Notes: a model not told the origin generated them from the letters alone. A stretch of 64,000 nt of DNA from Panax quinquefolius (GCA_020205615.1 CM035165.1:88040005-88104004); one strand, 5' to 3'; counted from the first letter of the stretch, positions 10,454-22,871 are shown. Numbers and translations are program-made.

Positions 10454-11185
10454 TGTGAGACCCCAGATTTTATCAATAAAGATTTAAATTTTGTTGAAAT
10501 AATTTTTAATATTATGGTGTGAATTTAAGATAATATTATAGTTGTGGTAGTATTTATAAATTTTGCAAAGTATGCAAGTGGTTATATTATATTCGATTGG
10601 TCGGGGAATATTCTTGTTTAGCAGAAATATTCGCATAACTACCAATCATTGGTGGACCCCACAATGTAATTATTGTTTGATCGAGAAAACGACAAAAATA
10701 TTTTATTGAAATAACGGTGGAAGTTTTACCGTGGTTATTGTTGAACTACTCTAGTAGTAAAAGTACGAAGAATACGTGTGGTTGCATAAGAAGCACACCT
10801 GTGATTGATTATCGATGCTTATGTGAGAAGTCACCATTTGATTCCATTATCACGATTAATAATATGAATTATTATAGCGATAATGACGCTTTTGTTTTAT
10901 TCGTATTATTAACGTAATAAAACGTAAACATCTTTTATATAAAATAGAATACTTTATTAAAGTTATTCTATAAATAGAATATATTATATTTTATTATGTA
11001 GTGTTGCATAGTGTTTTGCATAAAGGTTTTGCATAGTATTGCATAAGATTTGCATAGTAAAATGTTTTTATATAAATAGAATATATTATATTTTATTTAA
11101 AAGATTTTTCTTTAAATATGGACCGTCGATTAAAGTAAATCAATCTGGACCGCTCATGGATTAGTTACTATGCATTCCATTTTCC

Positions 11186-11193
11186 TATAAATA
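11186..11193 (+). promoter_or_regulatory. TATA box, B 3' LTR
   Basis: TATAAATA in the position matching 4861 of the 5' LTR. From here it could drive readout transcription into D on the antisense side of D's genes. Confidence 0.5.
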
Positions 11194-11544
11194 AGCTCAT
11201 TCCTTCATTTTCTTACGAATTCATTGAAACTCTAGAGAGAAATTATAGAGAGAAGCTATAGAGAAAAATTATAGAAAGAAGAAGAGTATTCGCTACTTCA
11301 CTACTTCTATATTCAGGTTCTTTTTACGGTAAGGGGTGTTATTCTTTCTTCTTGAAGAGAACTTCACATTATTCCATTCATTATTATTCATTGGAATAAC
11401 TGTAAAAGAGTGGCATACCCTATACATAACCTCAGATACGCCGACATACCCTATACTTGGTGAAATCCTTATGTTATTCCATTGCTTATTATTCTTCATT
11501 GGAATAACTCAGATACGCTGGTTTTCCTATACTTGGTGACATTC

Positions 11545-11790
11545 TTCTATTATTCTCGCTGGAACATCCTGTCGTGTGTTTTTTACAATTTTAACTGGTT
11601 CCGCTTTTATTATTCTCGTTGGAACATCCTGCATGTGTTTTACACCGACTGGTTCCGCTCTTTATCATTCTGTTGGAATATCCTATCACGTGTTTTACAC
11701 CGGATCCGGTTCCATCTTTATTATTCTCATTGGAACATCCTCGCTTGCGTTGTAATTTCACCTCGACCGTTCCGTTATTATTATTCTCGT
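11545..11790 (+). repeat. B-LTR tandem block, 3' copy
   Basis: Same four-unit block as 5232-5470 with small changes. The inner GTGTTTTACAC is intact in two units and altered in the first and last. Confidence 0.7.
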
Positions 11791-12860
11791 TGAATAACTC
11801 CGTCTGGCGCAATCACCGCATGTGGTGATTTCTTTTGTTATTCCATTCTTTATTATACCCAGTTGGTTAAAACTTTGACTTCTATACTCCATGAAATTAG
11901 TAGAATATCCTTGATATTTGCGCTTCATCCAGTATCTTTTCATGGAAATATTCTTCTGATCATTCTTGAATTTTACTCTACGAAACAAAGATCATGTTGA
12001 TAATTTGACGTTAATAATTCATGGATTAAATAATTCTTGAACTTGTTTTATTGAATTACTATGTCATTGTCATCATCCTCATGTTATATTATGTTATCTT
12101 TGGCTTACGTGCATAGATGAACTTAGTATGATTATGACCAGGGGATCATTCTAGATAATCATGACTTAATATAAATGATGTGACAAAAGTCCTCGAAGGG
12201 CCTGTAATGCAAAGTTGATGGATAGTTTTGGTATGATTATGACCAGGGGTGATTCTAAGATAGTCATGACCATTGATAATTTGATGAAAATCCTCGACCG
12301 TGGTACGGGGATGATTAGATGTGGTGGTTTATTTATTGTTTGAGTCTCAATGATAAAATTGATGAAAACCTTTTAAAACCTAAAAGATAGTAGACTTTAT
12401 TCTCTACTTGACTCTTTTAATGGATTGATATTCCGGCCGCAGCTTAAACCGGTTGTCTATTGTATTTTATCGCTTTAACATCGTTGAAGGCTAATGATAA
12501 TTTATTCTACATTATCTTAGTCATAATATTTCTTCTTGGGCTAGTTGAGCTCACCTTTCTTTCACCGTTATTCTCTTGAAATGAGAACATAAATTTGAGA
12601 CGAGCTCTGGGAACGGAGTAATGGTCCGAGAGGATAGATTAGTAGTCCTCACTATTCTGTGAAATAGTGTGATAATAGTTGTAATGAGGACTCCTTTTGA
12701 GTTTGTATAATATCTAGTAGACAATATTTGTATTCAAACTCACGCTTTATGTCGTATTGTATACCGGCGCTTAGGTTAATAAGTTGTATTTGAATTTATG
12801 TACCATGTAAGTGGCGACCCAAGATGGGTGGCGATACCTAATTTTTTTTGGGCGTCCCCA

Positions 12861-14731
12861 ATAATATTGTACAAAAAATAATTTGGACCGAAAACGAATC
12901 AATTTTTATCATGAATAGCACCTCGAGAGAATAGTACTCGAGTGAATAGTACCTCGTGAATAGTACTTCAGGAATAGTAACCCCGTGAATAGTACTACGG
13001 CGTGAAAAAGTTATAACTTATCAAGAATGCTCAGAATAATATTTTCATGAAAAGATATTGGATGAAGCGCAAATATCAAGGATATTCTACTAATTTTAAG
13101 GAGTATAGAAGCCAAAATTTAACAAAATGAATATAGAATTCGAAATCTGAAATGAAATAATATTACTTACATACTACAGAGTATGGAAGAAAATATTATT
13201 TCAAGCGAATATTGAACAAAAATAACATCCCTTACCTTGAAAAGAAGAGTATTCCAACTGGTATAGCGGGGATATTCTTGAAGAAAAATTTTACTGTTTT
13301 CTACGCTCAAAGCTTTCTAAAACTCTAAAGAAATACACTCAAGATTATAGAAGAAGAATTCTCTGATTCTGGTGTGATTTTCAATTCTAACTAAGCACCC
13401 TATTTATAGGAAAATGCTAGAACGCCGTAGGAGACTAAATTAATAAAATAATATTATTATTTTTTCTACGCACATGTATTTGAAAAAATTTTAGCCACCA
13501 CAAGTAGGGCCCACTAAAATCAACCACCTTTCCCAACAACCAAAAGTGGGGCCCACCCATATTTTTAATAAAAATATTTTAATTTTCGAAACTTAAATAA
13601 TTCATAATAAATAGCCCTTTTATCAGAAAAATACGAATTTTATGTCCATTCCACACGAAATCGAATTCTCTACAACTTTGTAGAAGAAAGCTTTTCCAAA
13701 TTCCAAACAGAAAATATTCGAAATCCACAAACGGATGATTTTCAATACCTCATAAAATTCATAACAAATCATACGTTAATTTTTAACGGTTCAAAATTTG
13801 TGGACATATACTCAACTTATATATGTATAACATATCCAAAAATTACAACGATCTAACGGTCGGATCAAAATTATAACTCACGCAATAGAGCTTTAAGAAC
13901 ACCAATTTGATTTTTAATACCTCCATTCCGACAAAAATACTGATAAAACACCCCAACATTAATCCTTTCAATTATAACCACATAAAATAAATATTTTCCT
14001 ATCTATCATTTGTGTCCACATAAAATAAATATTATAGAATTACAATAATGACAACCAGGTCGTTCCCAGGAAAGAGGGGGCTTTTCGATAAGGATTTCTC
14101 CTTAGTGACGCGCAATTAAGTGACCAAACCTCTCATTGACAGAACTTTCTAGACATTGCCAATAATGCTATCTAATAATATTATTCAAATAATATGAATT
14201 ATTGATCTGATAATGAAAAATATTATGCAGTGACAATTATTGAAACAAAAATAATATAAATTATCAACGCATCAATTATTGAACCAATAAAATAAAATAT
14301 TGAACAATAATTACCGTAATAATTATCGAGTAGTGCCTTCTAACGTAAGAATAAAAATTCAAAAATATTGTGCAATACCGGTATTGCTACTTCATGCAAC
14401 AACGCCAGACATCTTGTATTTTAACCACCGTATTCCAACAAAGTTTAACTTGAAAACTTTCATAGTTATTTTATAAAAAGATCTTATTGTTGTTTTCTCA
14501 ATCTGACAATAATTCCGTTATGGGGTCCACTAATGATTGTGCCGTCATACGAATATTCCCTGTTAAAATGAATATTCCCCGACCAATCGAATATTATATA
14601 ACAACTTACGTACTTTGCAAAATTTATAAATATTACCCACAACTATAATATTATATAAAATTCATTCCATAATAATCAAAAATAATATTTATAGAAAATT
14701 TATCTTTATTCATAAAAGTTGGGGTCTTATA
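12861..14731 (-). repeat. D 3' LTR, third segment
   Basis: It starts with the ATAAT duplication and continues the LTR broken at 4119, matching 30182-32091 nearly throughout. It contains tandem GTGAATAGTA-type short repeats at 12913-13005 and the promoter on the minus strand at 13401. It ends GGGGTCTTATA (one change from TTACA) against the polypurine tract. Confidence 0.92.
13401..13408 (-). promoter_or_regulatory. TATA box, D 3' LTR
   Basis: TATTTATA on the plus strand, i.e. TATAAATA for the element, followed by AGGG as in the other LTRs. Confidence 0.55.
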
Positions 14732-14745
14732 ACCTCCCCTTCTTA
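14732..14745 (-). other. D polypurine tract
   Basis: ACCTCCCCTTCTTA on the plus strand reads TAAGAAGGGGAGGT in sense, directly beside the 3' LTR. Confidence 0.8.
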
Positions 14746-15556
14746 TGAAATTTCGCCCTCGAAATTAGAGTACGTACCTGATATGTCGAATAGGTAAGGA
14801 TACCTTGATTTCATTTCAGATTCTAACTCCCAGGTCATTTCCTCAACATCGTGGTTTCTCCACAAAACTTTGACTTGAGGTATAACCTTGGAGCGTAAAA
14901 TATGTTCCTTCTTATCCAAGATTTTAACAGGAACCTCTTCATACGTTAAATCTTTCGCAATTTCTTCTGGTTCTAACTCATTAATGTGGTTCTGGTCTTT
15001 CACATATTTACGTAACATAGATATATGAAAAACGTTATGAACACGAGACATACTTGGCGGTAAGGCGAGTCTATAGGCCACAGTTCCTACTCGTTTGAGG
15101 ATTAAAAATGGGCCAATGAATCGAGGATTGAGTTTCCATCTCTTTCCAAATCTCGTAACTCCTCTCCATAGAGCAACACGTAACAACACATGTTCTCCAA
15201 TATTGAATTCCACGTCCTTTCGATGAAGATCAGCATAACTCTTTTGTCGATCTTGTGAGGTTTTTATACGTTCTCGGATCGTTTGAATCTTTTCTGTAGT
15301 CATACGTTCCAACTCCGGTCCCAACAACGTTGCTTCACCCACCTCATCCCAACATACTAGAGAACGACACTTTCTTCCAAACAACGCCTAGAATGGAGCC
15401 ATGCCAATACTTGCTTGATAACTGTTGTTATATGAAAACTCCACCAATGGTAAGAACTTGTCCCAACTTCCCTTGAATTCAAGGACACAGAGTCTTAATA
15501 GATCTTCAAGAGTTTGAATAGTCCTATCTAACTGTCCGTCCGTCTGAGGATGATAT
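14743..15556 (-). pseudogene. D integrase C-terminus and chromodomain
   Basis: An open frame at 15384-14743 (213 codons) encodes the end of integrase: QDRQKSYADLHRKDVEF, the GPF/Y-type module ([27 protein letters not shown]), and a chromodomain-like tail with KVLWRNHDVEEMTWELE. In chromoviruses this tail steers integration toward chromatin. Upstream, 15385-15551 holds degraded integrase core text up to the codons before the DGQ(S)ERT motif, where element A inserts. The rest of D's integrase is at 25344 onward. Confidence 0.88.
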
Positions 15557-16746
15557 TGTAAGACCCCAACTTATTATAAATAAAATTGAATTTTCTCTAA
15601 TTATTATTGTGAATAATAAGGTATTAATTTGATATAATTCTCTGGTTATGGGTGAAATGTGCAAATTTTGCAAAATATGCAAGTGGTTATAAAATAATCA
15701 TTGTTGTTTGGGAATATTCATTTGTCGTGGAATATTCTTGTTGTTTGGGAATATTCGACGATTTGGCGCTAGCATCATTTAGGGCCCATAATGTAATAAC
15801 TCATCGGATGAAGAAAAACGACAAGTTTGAGTTTTTATAAATAACAAACAGAAGTTGTTACACTGCTAACACCGCTGAAATACCCGGTGGTTAAAATACA
15901 ATGTACGCTGTGGATGCACAAAGATTGATGAATTATTGATCCTTACGTAAAAAGGCACTACTCAATAATTGTTACGAGTTACCGCTTAATATTTTATTTT
16001 ATTGATTCAATAATTGTCATTGATATTTTATATTATTGTTGTTTCAATAATTATCATCGCACAAAAGATTTCCCATTATCAGATCAATAATTCATATTAT
16101 TTGAATAATATTATTAGATAGCATTATTGGCAATGTCTAGAAAGTTCTGTCAAGGAGAGGTTTGGTCACCTAATTGCGCACCAGTAAGGAGAAATTCTTA
16201 TTGGAAAGCCCCCTCTTTCCTGGGAACGGCCTGGTTATCATAAATGTGATTCTGTAATATTATTTGTGAATAATTAATTATTGATTCATATGATAAGGAA
16301 ATATTTATTTTATGTGGATATAAATGTTGGATATATTTATTGTGGTTAAAAATGTAAGAGTTAATGTTGAGGTGTTTTATCAAGATTTTTGTTTGAATGA
16401 ATGTATTAAAATTAAACCAAAGGTGTTTTGAGATATATTGTGTGTTATATAATTTTAATCCGACCGTTGGATCATTGTAATTTTTGGATATGTTATACAT
16501 ATATAAGTTGAGTATATGTCCACAAATTTTGAACCGTTAAAAATGAACGTATGATTTGTTATGAATTTTTAGAGGTGACTAATTCAGAAATTAGGTTTAT
16601 AAATGATTTTGGTGGAAAATTCTAGAATTGAGTGGGCCCCACTTGTGTTTGGTGAAGAAATATGCTGAATTTATTTCAAATGTGGTGGGTGGGAATAGTA
16701 GCAGGTAAAGCCATCAGGTTACAGGTCAAGTCTACTAACATTTTCC

Positions 16747-16754
16747 TATAAATA
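16747..16754 (+). promoter_or_regulatory. TATA box, A 5' LTR
   Basis: TATAAATA followed by GAGGGC, the best-conserved promoter signal of the family. The sequence between it and the LTR end (about 1.3 kb) should form R, U5 and the untranslated leader. Confidence 0.65.
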
Positions 16755-17342
16755 GAGGGCTAATTAGAATTGAAAATCACACCAGAAACAAGTTTTCTCT
16801 CTTTCTCTCTCTAGATTATAGAGTGTATTTTGTGAGTATTTAGATACTTTATGAGTTTGTATTCATCGCTGCAAGTTTCCTTCAAATTTTATACCGATAT
16901 TCCGATCGTAAGTAATCGATATTTTGAGGTAAGGGATGTTATTTTCTTCATATATGATATTATTTCTTCAATATCATTATGCCAAGTATCGATCTCGAAT
17001 TTTATCAAATTTGAAACTTTTTGTGTCGGGGTAACTATTCACGATACTCAAGACTATTCATGTATACTGACACTATTCACGAAATACTAAGACTATTCAC
17101 CTAAAAAATGAAATTTTCTTCTTTTTTTGTCCAAGACGCCTATTATGGTTACTATCTTTTATCAGATCCATGCTTTGATCTTTATTTTTGTATTTTGCTT
17201 CAAAATTGTTATTTATGAAGTATTATTGATCTTGGATAAACTGTTATACGAATCCCTACTATTTGTCCTTCCGTTTCACTGGATTCGTTTTCTTTAAAAT
17301 ATTTTTTATCATCCTCAAATCCTAAATGATGATATTACTAAA

Positions 17343-17480
17343 TATCTTCTACCAGAAGTGCAAAAGATAAATGATTAACTGATGAATATCTTTGGCCCGT
17401 AGTGCAAAGATGAACATGTGTTGAGATGAACATGACCAACTATTGATATAAATGAATATCTTTGGCCTTTAGTGCAAAGA
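17343..17480 (+). repeat. LTR hairpin modules, A
   Basis: The clearest copies are 17388-17411, ATCTTTG and CAAAGAT (perfect 7-bp stem) around the 10-nt loop GCCCGTAGTG, and a second near 17458-17481 with loop GCCTTTAGTG. A degraded third copy lies at 17343-17368. They are 600-730 bp downstream of the TATA box, so probably in the transcript. The 3' LTR repeats them near 24630-24780. Confidence 0.75.
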
Positions 17481-18041
17481 TGAATATTTGATTAAAGATG
17501 TATATTGATTGTTGTTACAGGGATAAAATTGATGATGAACTTTTAAATCTTAGAAGATAGTAGAACTCATTCTCTACTTGACTCTTCCGATGGATTGTCG
17601 CTTCACATAGCTTGTTGATCTAAAACTTGTTGTCTATTATATTTTATCAAATTTTTCCTATTCAAGACTAACGATAATTTGTTTTATATTATCTTAGTCA
17701 TAATATTCTTTTTTTCGGGCTAGTTGAGCTCACCCTTTTCCTTTTTGTTCCATTTTTCTCAAGAGGTGAAACATAGCAGAATTAGTCGGGTACGGAGTGA
17801 TGGTTCTAGAAAGATGTTTTAGCGCCCTCACTATTTCGTAAAATAGTGTTTGAATAATTGTAATGAGGACTTATTTGAGTGTGGATATTGCCTAGAAGAC
17901 AATATTTGTATTTAAACTCACAAAGATGTGTTGTGTCGATTTTGCACGACAATTGTATTATTGAAGTTGTAGTTTGCTTTCTCATACCATGTATTTGGCG
18001 ACTTTAATGGGTGTTGTATACCTATTTTGGGGCGCCACAAT

Positions 18042-18055
18042 TGGTATCGAGCTTA
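18042..18055 (+). other. A primer-binding site (tRNA-Met-like)
   Basis: TGGTATCGAGCTTA begins two bases after the LTR. It lacks one base compared with the common TGGTATCAGAGC site. Confidence 0.8.
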
Positions 18056-18223
18056 GGGATATGGTCTCCAAGGCGAGATCGGGGAATAGAACTAGAGGGA
18101 GAGATGAGTAAATCATTCGCTAGTGTGTCCTATCTAAGCTTATTTGTTGGTCACCATAATATAGGGATATTATGTGTTATATTAATTTTTTAATTAACCC
18201 TTGTTTTATGGCGAGATTTAAAA

Positions 18224-19335
18224 ATGGTCACTGAACGCGTAACTATGGAGTGTATGAGACTGTGGAACAACCTTTAGTTACAAAACCAGAGAACGCGCAA
18301 CAGAAGGCAATAATCCTTCCTCAGAAACAACACTACCGAACAAATGATGAATGATGGATGTTCGTAAGTTTTGCATTTATGCAAAACCGCATTTAGGGAA
18401 ACTCGTGCACGTATCTGGTGGAAATGCTAGCGATGCGCTGCGGCTTGTCACAAACAAGCAGCTTCAAAGAGTTGGGACCACCGAATTTAAGGGAAAGCGA
18501 GATCCGATCATGGCGGAAACGTGGTTCAAGCAAATTACCAAGATATTCGATGTCTTAGGATGCACGGAGGAACAGAAGGTTCCATTCGCCACCTTTATGT
18601 TCCGGTGAGGCGGATATCACCGGTAGGAGTCTCGTAGCGCACTCCACCAACGCACTCAACATGTCTTGGGAAACATTTCAGAAACTATTCAATGACAAGT
18701 ACTTTCCTGAAAGTATTCGTCATATGAAGGAGGTGGAGTTTATCAGACTGGAACAAAACAATATGACGGTGTCCCAGTACGAGGCGAAGTTTGCAGAGTT
18801 ATCCAGGTTCGCACCTCATTTGGTCAAAAATGAGGAACAAATGACAAGGATGTTTCTGAGAGGTCTAAAGCCCGAGATTCGGCAATATCTTATATCTCAT
18901 AAATTTTCTTTATATTCAAATGTTGTAAACAGGGCTCAATTATTAGAGCGAGATAATGAGTATGTGCAACCGAGGGACCACAACCAGGGTCATACCGGTG
19001 ACAACATTCATCAGAGCGATGATAACCAACGAGGAGGGAAAAATACGAACAAAGGCGATAACCACTTAGGTGGTCATCGTGGCCATGATAATAGGAGAGG
19101 TGAGTCAAGTGGAAATTTTAGAAAGATGAGATTCAACAATGACGGGAAGACATCAGCAACAGCACCAACACCAACAAAAAATTCTAGGGGAGGAGAACGA
19201 CCGCCAGTTAGATGTTACAAATGCAGGAAAGAGGGACATATCAGCCCAAACTGTCCACAATAATCCAAAGTATGTTACAACTGTGGAAAAGAAGGCCACA
19301 TAGCTCGGGATTGTTCTATAGCAAAACTAAGTTCA
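18224..19335 (+). pseudogene. A gag (capsid and nucleocapsid), broken
   Basis: Gag would coat the element RNA in cytoplasmic particles. The N-terminus (18224-18610) carries QLQRVGTTEFKGKRDP and ITKIFDVLGCTEEQKV. A stop and frame change near 18606-18640 fall where related copies encode FRGEAHHWW. The second part (18661-19263) has NDKYFPESIRHMKEVEFIRLEQ, the capsid motif AELSRFAPHLV, GLKPEIRQYL, a basic stretch, and the first knuckle [18 protein letters not shown] at 19261 separates it from the second knuckle [14 protein letters not shown] (19273-19314). Element D uses a different codon at the stop, so it is probably a point mutation rather than programmed readthrough. Confidence 0.88.
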
Positions 19336-19995
19336 ACGGGGATGGTGACTCCAAGGGCTATCCCGGATAAGTCAAAATCAGTGGTTCCTGGAAGAGCGTT
19401 TGTCGTGACTGGCCAAAACGCGAGGAACCCGAAAGAGGTGATTACGGGTAAGCTAATCTTGAACTCTTGCGAAGTTTATACCTTACTAGATACCGGTTCT
19501 ACCCATTCTTTTATCTCTCCTGCTTGTGCTCAACGTTTAAACTTGACTCCGGAGAAATTGGACTTTGACTTATCTGTTGAAACTCCGTTGGGTGAAACCT
19601 TCGTTACATCTACAGTTTATAAATCTTGCATGATCCAAGTTGGCACTATCACATTACATGTTGATCTTATCTCTTTAAAGATACTTGCTTTTGATGTGAT
19701 TTTAGGAATTGATTGGTTAACCACTCATCATGCCAAAATTGATTGTTTTCGTAAGGTTGTTAGTTTTCATATTCCTAACCAACCTGTCATACAGATTCAA
19801 ACAACTAAACCACTAAAATCAACCACTATCATATCAAGCCATAAAGCTATTCGTTTATTGAAAAATGGATGTCAAGCTTTCTTAGCCCATGTTATGGATT
19901 TGAACAAAGACAAGTCAGATTTGAATAATATTTCAGTTGTTAGAGAATTTTCCGATGTATTTCCGAAGAACTTCCCTGCCTACCCCGTAACGTGA
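19336..19995 (+). pseudogene. A protease
   Basis: The frame 19342-19995 (217 codons) encodes the retropepsin-like aspartic protease that would cut the polyprotein. The active site LLDTGSTHSFISPAC is intact near 19489-19533, followed by [17 protein letters not shown] and ILGIDWLTTHHAKIDCF. The frame stops soon after in the linker (FPKNFPAYPVT). Confidence 0.88.
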
Positions 19996-21256
19996 TGTTG
20001 AATTCTTTATCGACCTTGAGCCGCACAAAACCCATTTCTAAAACCCCATATCGAATGGCTCCTATTGAACTTCAGAGTTAGAAGTCCAACTACGTGAATT
20101 GTTAGACATAGGTTTCATTCATCCTAGTATATCTCCTTGGGGTGCTCCTATTTAATTCAGAAAAAGAAGAAAGATGGGAGTATGCGACTTTGTATTGACT
20201 ACCGAGAATTAAACCATGTCACCATCAAGAATTGGTATCCGCTACCTCGTATTGATGACTGTTTGCTCGACCAACCGCAAGGAGCACAATTCTTTTCAAA
20301 GATCGATCTTCGCTCGATAACATCACCAAGATTAAAACGAGGATATTCCAAAGACCGCTTTAGAACTCTAGACGGCATTATAAATTCTTAGTTATGTCTT
20401 TTGGATTGACTAATGCTCCGCCGCTTTCATGGATATGATGAACCGTATATTCAAGGAATATTTGAATCGCTTTGTTGTTGTCTTTATTGATGACATCCTC
20501 ATCTATTCCAAAAGCCATGAAGATCATGAGCACCATTTGAAGTCGATACTTGAAAGGCTTCGTGAAAACAAGCTTTATGCCAAGTCAAGAAATGTGAGTT
20601 CGCGGCTTGAAGAAGCATTCCTTGGGCACGTGGTGTCAAAACATGGAGTATCTGTCGACCGGTGAAGATTGAAGCAAAGACAAAGTTGGGAGCAACCAAA
20701 GTCGATGATCAAAGTGCGTAGCTTTACGGGCTTAAATTTGGTTATTATCGAGATTCATGGAAGAATTTTCTCGAATCGCTATCTGTTAACTCAAATTGAC
20801 TCGAAAGATACAAAATTCGTATGGAGCAAGGAATGCGAGAAGAGTTTCCAAGAGCTCAAGAGGAGACTCATTTCGGCACCTGTTTTGGCAATACCATCTG
20901 GTACGGATGGATTTGTTATATACAACGATGCTTCAGACAAAGGGTTAAGATGCGTTCTCATGCAACATGGGAAAGTCATAGCCTATGCCTCACGACAACT
21001 CAAAGAATATGAGAGGAATTATCCTACTCATGATCTAGAGTTGGCAGCAGTCGTATTCGCGTTGAAAATTTGGAGACACTACTTGTATGGGGAGAAAGTG
21101 GAGATTTATACGGACCATAAAAGCCTCAAATATTTCTTCACCCAAAAAGAACTCAACATGCGGCAACGACGTTGGCTTGAGCTGTTGAAAGATTACGATC
21201 ATACCATTCAATACCATCCTGGAAAAGCGAACGTAGTAGCTGACGCATTGAGTTGA
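19996..21256 (+). pseudogene. A reverse transcriptase and RNase H
   Basis: 20137-20391 encodes the fingers and palm ([35 protein letters not shown]). 20429-20665 holds the catalytic FIDDILIYS motif and the thumb. 20669-21256 is connection and RNase H, with [17 protein letters not shown], a [12 protein letters not shown] segment and [15 protein letters not shown]. The frame breaks near 20370-20430 and 20660. The last codon before the spacer is TGA where D and I have CGA (LSRRSY), a change expected from deamination of methylated CpG. Confidence 0.9.
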
Positions 21257-22850
21257 AGATCATATGCGAGTACGAGTGCGATATTGTCAATGCAAGGGCC
21301 CATTCTGTATGACTTGCAATGGATGGAGGTAGAATTAAAGACTCCAGGGACCCACATGATGATGGCGAATGTATGAGTAGAACCGACTTTAATCGATAAA
21401 GTTAAAGTTTGCTTCAAGCTACTTTACTGGAGCTGATACGTATGAAGAAGAAAGTGCAAGAAGGAGCTATTCCAGAAGCGAGAATCGATGAAGATGGAAT
21501 ACTTAGATTCAACTCCAGACTTTGTGTTCCTAACGATTCTGACTTGAAGCATAGAATCATGATGAAGGCACACAACATACCGTTTGCAATCCATTTTGGG
21601 AGTACCAAAATGTATCATGATATTCGACATACATTTTGGTGGAACAATATGAAGAGAGAGATCGCAGAGTTTATCTCGAGGTGTTTAACTTGTCAACGTG
21701 TAAAGGCGGAGCATCAAGTGCCAAAGGGTCCATTAAAACCACTTGAGATTCTGAAATGGAAGTGGGAACACATTACTATGGATTTCATTACAGGTCTTCC
21801 CAAAGTTTCTCAAGCCATAGATGCTATTTGGGTTATTGTTGATAGATTAACTAAGTTTGCTCATTTCTTGCCTATACGGGAGACTTATTCCCTTGAACGT
21901 CTTGCTAGTATGTAAGTGAACGAGATTGTGAGATTGCATGGCATGCCAAAATCCATAGTTTCAGATCGTGACCCAAGATTCACTTCACGATTTTGGGTTA
22001 GCTTGCAGAAAGCTATGGGCACGGATTTACGATTCAGCTTGGCATACCATCCTCAAACGGACGGACAATCAGAGAGGACTATTCAAACCCTCGATGATCT
22101 ATTAAGACTTTGTGTCCTAGATTTTAAAGGAAGTTGATAAGTACTTGCCACTTGTGGAATTCTCCTACAACAACAGCTTATCAAGCAAGTATAGGCATGG
22201 CTCCATTTGAGGCGTTGTAGGATGACGAAAGTGTCGTTCTCTAGTATCTTTGGGACGAGGTGGGAGAATCAACGTTGTTGGGACCGTAATTAGTACGCAT
22301 GACTACGTAAAAGATCCAAATGATTCGACAACGATTTCAAACCTCACAAGATCGACAAAAGAGTTATGTTGATCTTCATAGAAAGGACGGGAGTTTAATA
22401 TTAGAGATCATGTATTGTTACGTGTTGCTTTCATGGAAGGGAGTTACAAGATTTGGAAAGATAGGAAAGCTCAATCCACGATTTGTTGGTCCATTTGAGA
22501 TTCTTGACCTAATAGGAAATGTGGCCTATAGACTCGCATTACCTCCAAGTATGTCTCGTGTTCATAATGTTTTTCACATATCCATACTTCAGTAAATATG
22601 TGAAAGACCAACCATATTATCAGATTAGAACCAGACGAGATAGTCAAGATTTAACGTCTGAAGAAGAAGTACTGTTAAGATCTTGGATAGGAAAGAGCAT
22701 ATCCTACGCACTTTTGGGTTATACCACAAAGTTAAGGTTTTGTGGAGAAACTATGCTATTGAAGAAATGACACGGGAGTTGAATCGTAAATGAAAGCGAG
22801 GTATCCTCACCTTTTCAAACACTGTATGCGTATGTCAATTTTCGAGGACG
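21257..22850 (+). pseudogene. A integrase and chromodomain
   Basis: 21409-21915 carries the zinc-binding region ending CLTCQRVKAEHQVPKG, then the first catalytic Asp in HITMDFITGLP. After a TAA at 21913 the frame continues at 21916-22137 with the second Asp ([12 protein letters not shown]) and the Glu ([11 protein letters not shown]). All three DDE residues are therefore still encoded. 22320-22595 has the GPF-type module, and 22590-22800 holds a frameshifted chromodomain-like tail. Confidence 0.88.
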
Positions 22851-22859
22851 AAATTTCAT

Positions 22860-22871
22860 AAGGAGGGAGGT
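22860..22871 (+). other. A polypurine tract
   Basis: AAGGAGGGAGGT directly before the 3' LTR, preceded by TTTCGAGGACGAAATTTCAT, which is conserved in all the Gypsy elements here. Confidence 0.82.

Larger units (their letters stand above)
4120..12860 (+). mobile_element. Element B: non-autonomous Gypsy element with a satellite-like array
   Basis: B runs from TGTGAGACCCC to GGGCGTCCCCA, flanked by ATAAT (4115-4119 and 12861-12865). The undisrupted site is GAATAATATTG in D's other LTR near 30179. The two LTRs of about 2.4 kb flank 3.9 kb of internal sequence with only scraps of gag, protease, reverse-transcriptase start and RNase H. The rest is filled by a segment of unknown origin and an LTR-derived fragment carrying a 57-bp tandem array. 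It must have been mobilised in trans. Confidence 0.9.
10454..12860 (+). repeat. B 3' LTR
   Basis: This is 2,407 bp, TGTGAGACCCC to GGGCGTCCCCA, with the end slightly altered from GTCACA. It is highly similar to 4120-6545 with scattered small indels. The tandem block recurs at 11545-11790, and the TATA box is at 11186. Confidence 0.9.
15557..18039 (+). repeat. A 5' LTR
   Basis: It opens TGTAAGACCCCAACTT and ends GGGGCGCCACA. It includes GAATATTC palindromes (15712-15760), a TATA box at 16747, TATTCAC-type short repeats (17033-17100), hairpin modules (17343-17480), and the conserved GGGCTAGTTGAGCTCACC block near 17718. Confidence 0.93.

Noticed and set aside
19255..19320. TAA between the two zinc knuckles of A as a programmed readthrough site
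   Set aside because: D and I have no stop at this place and A has many other stops, so a chance mutation is simpler.
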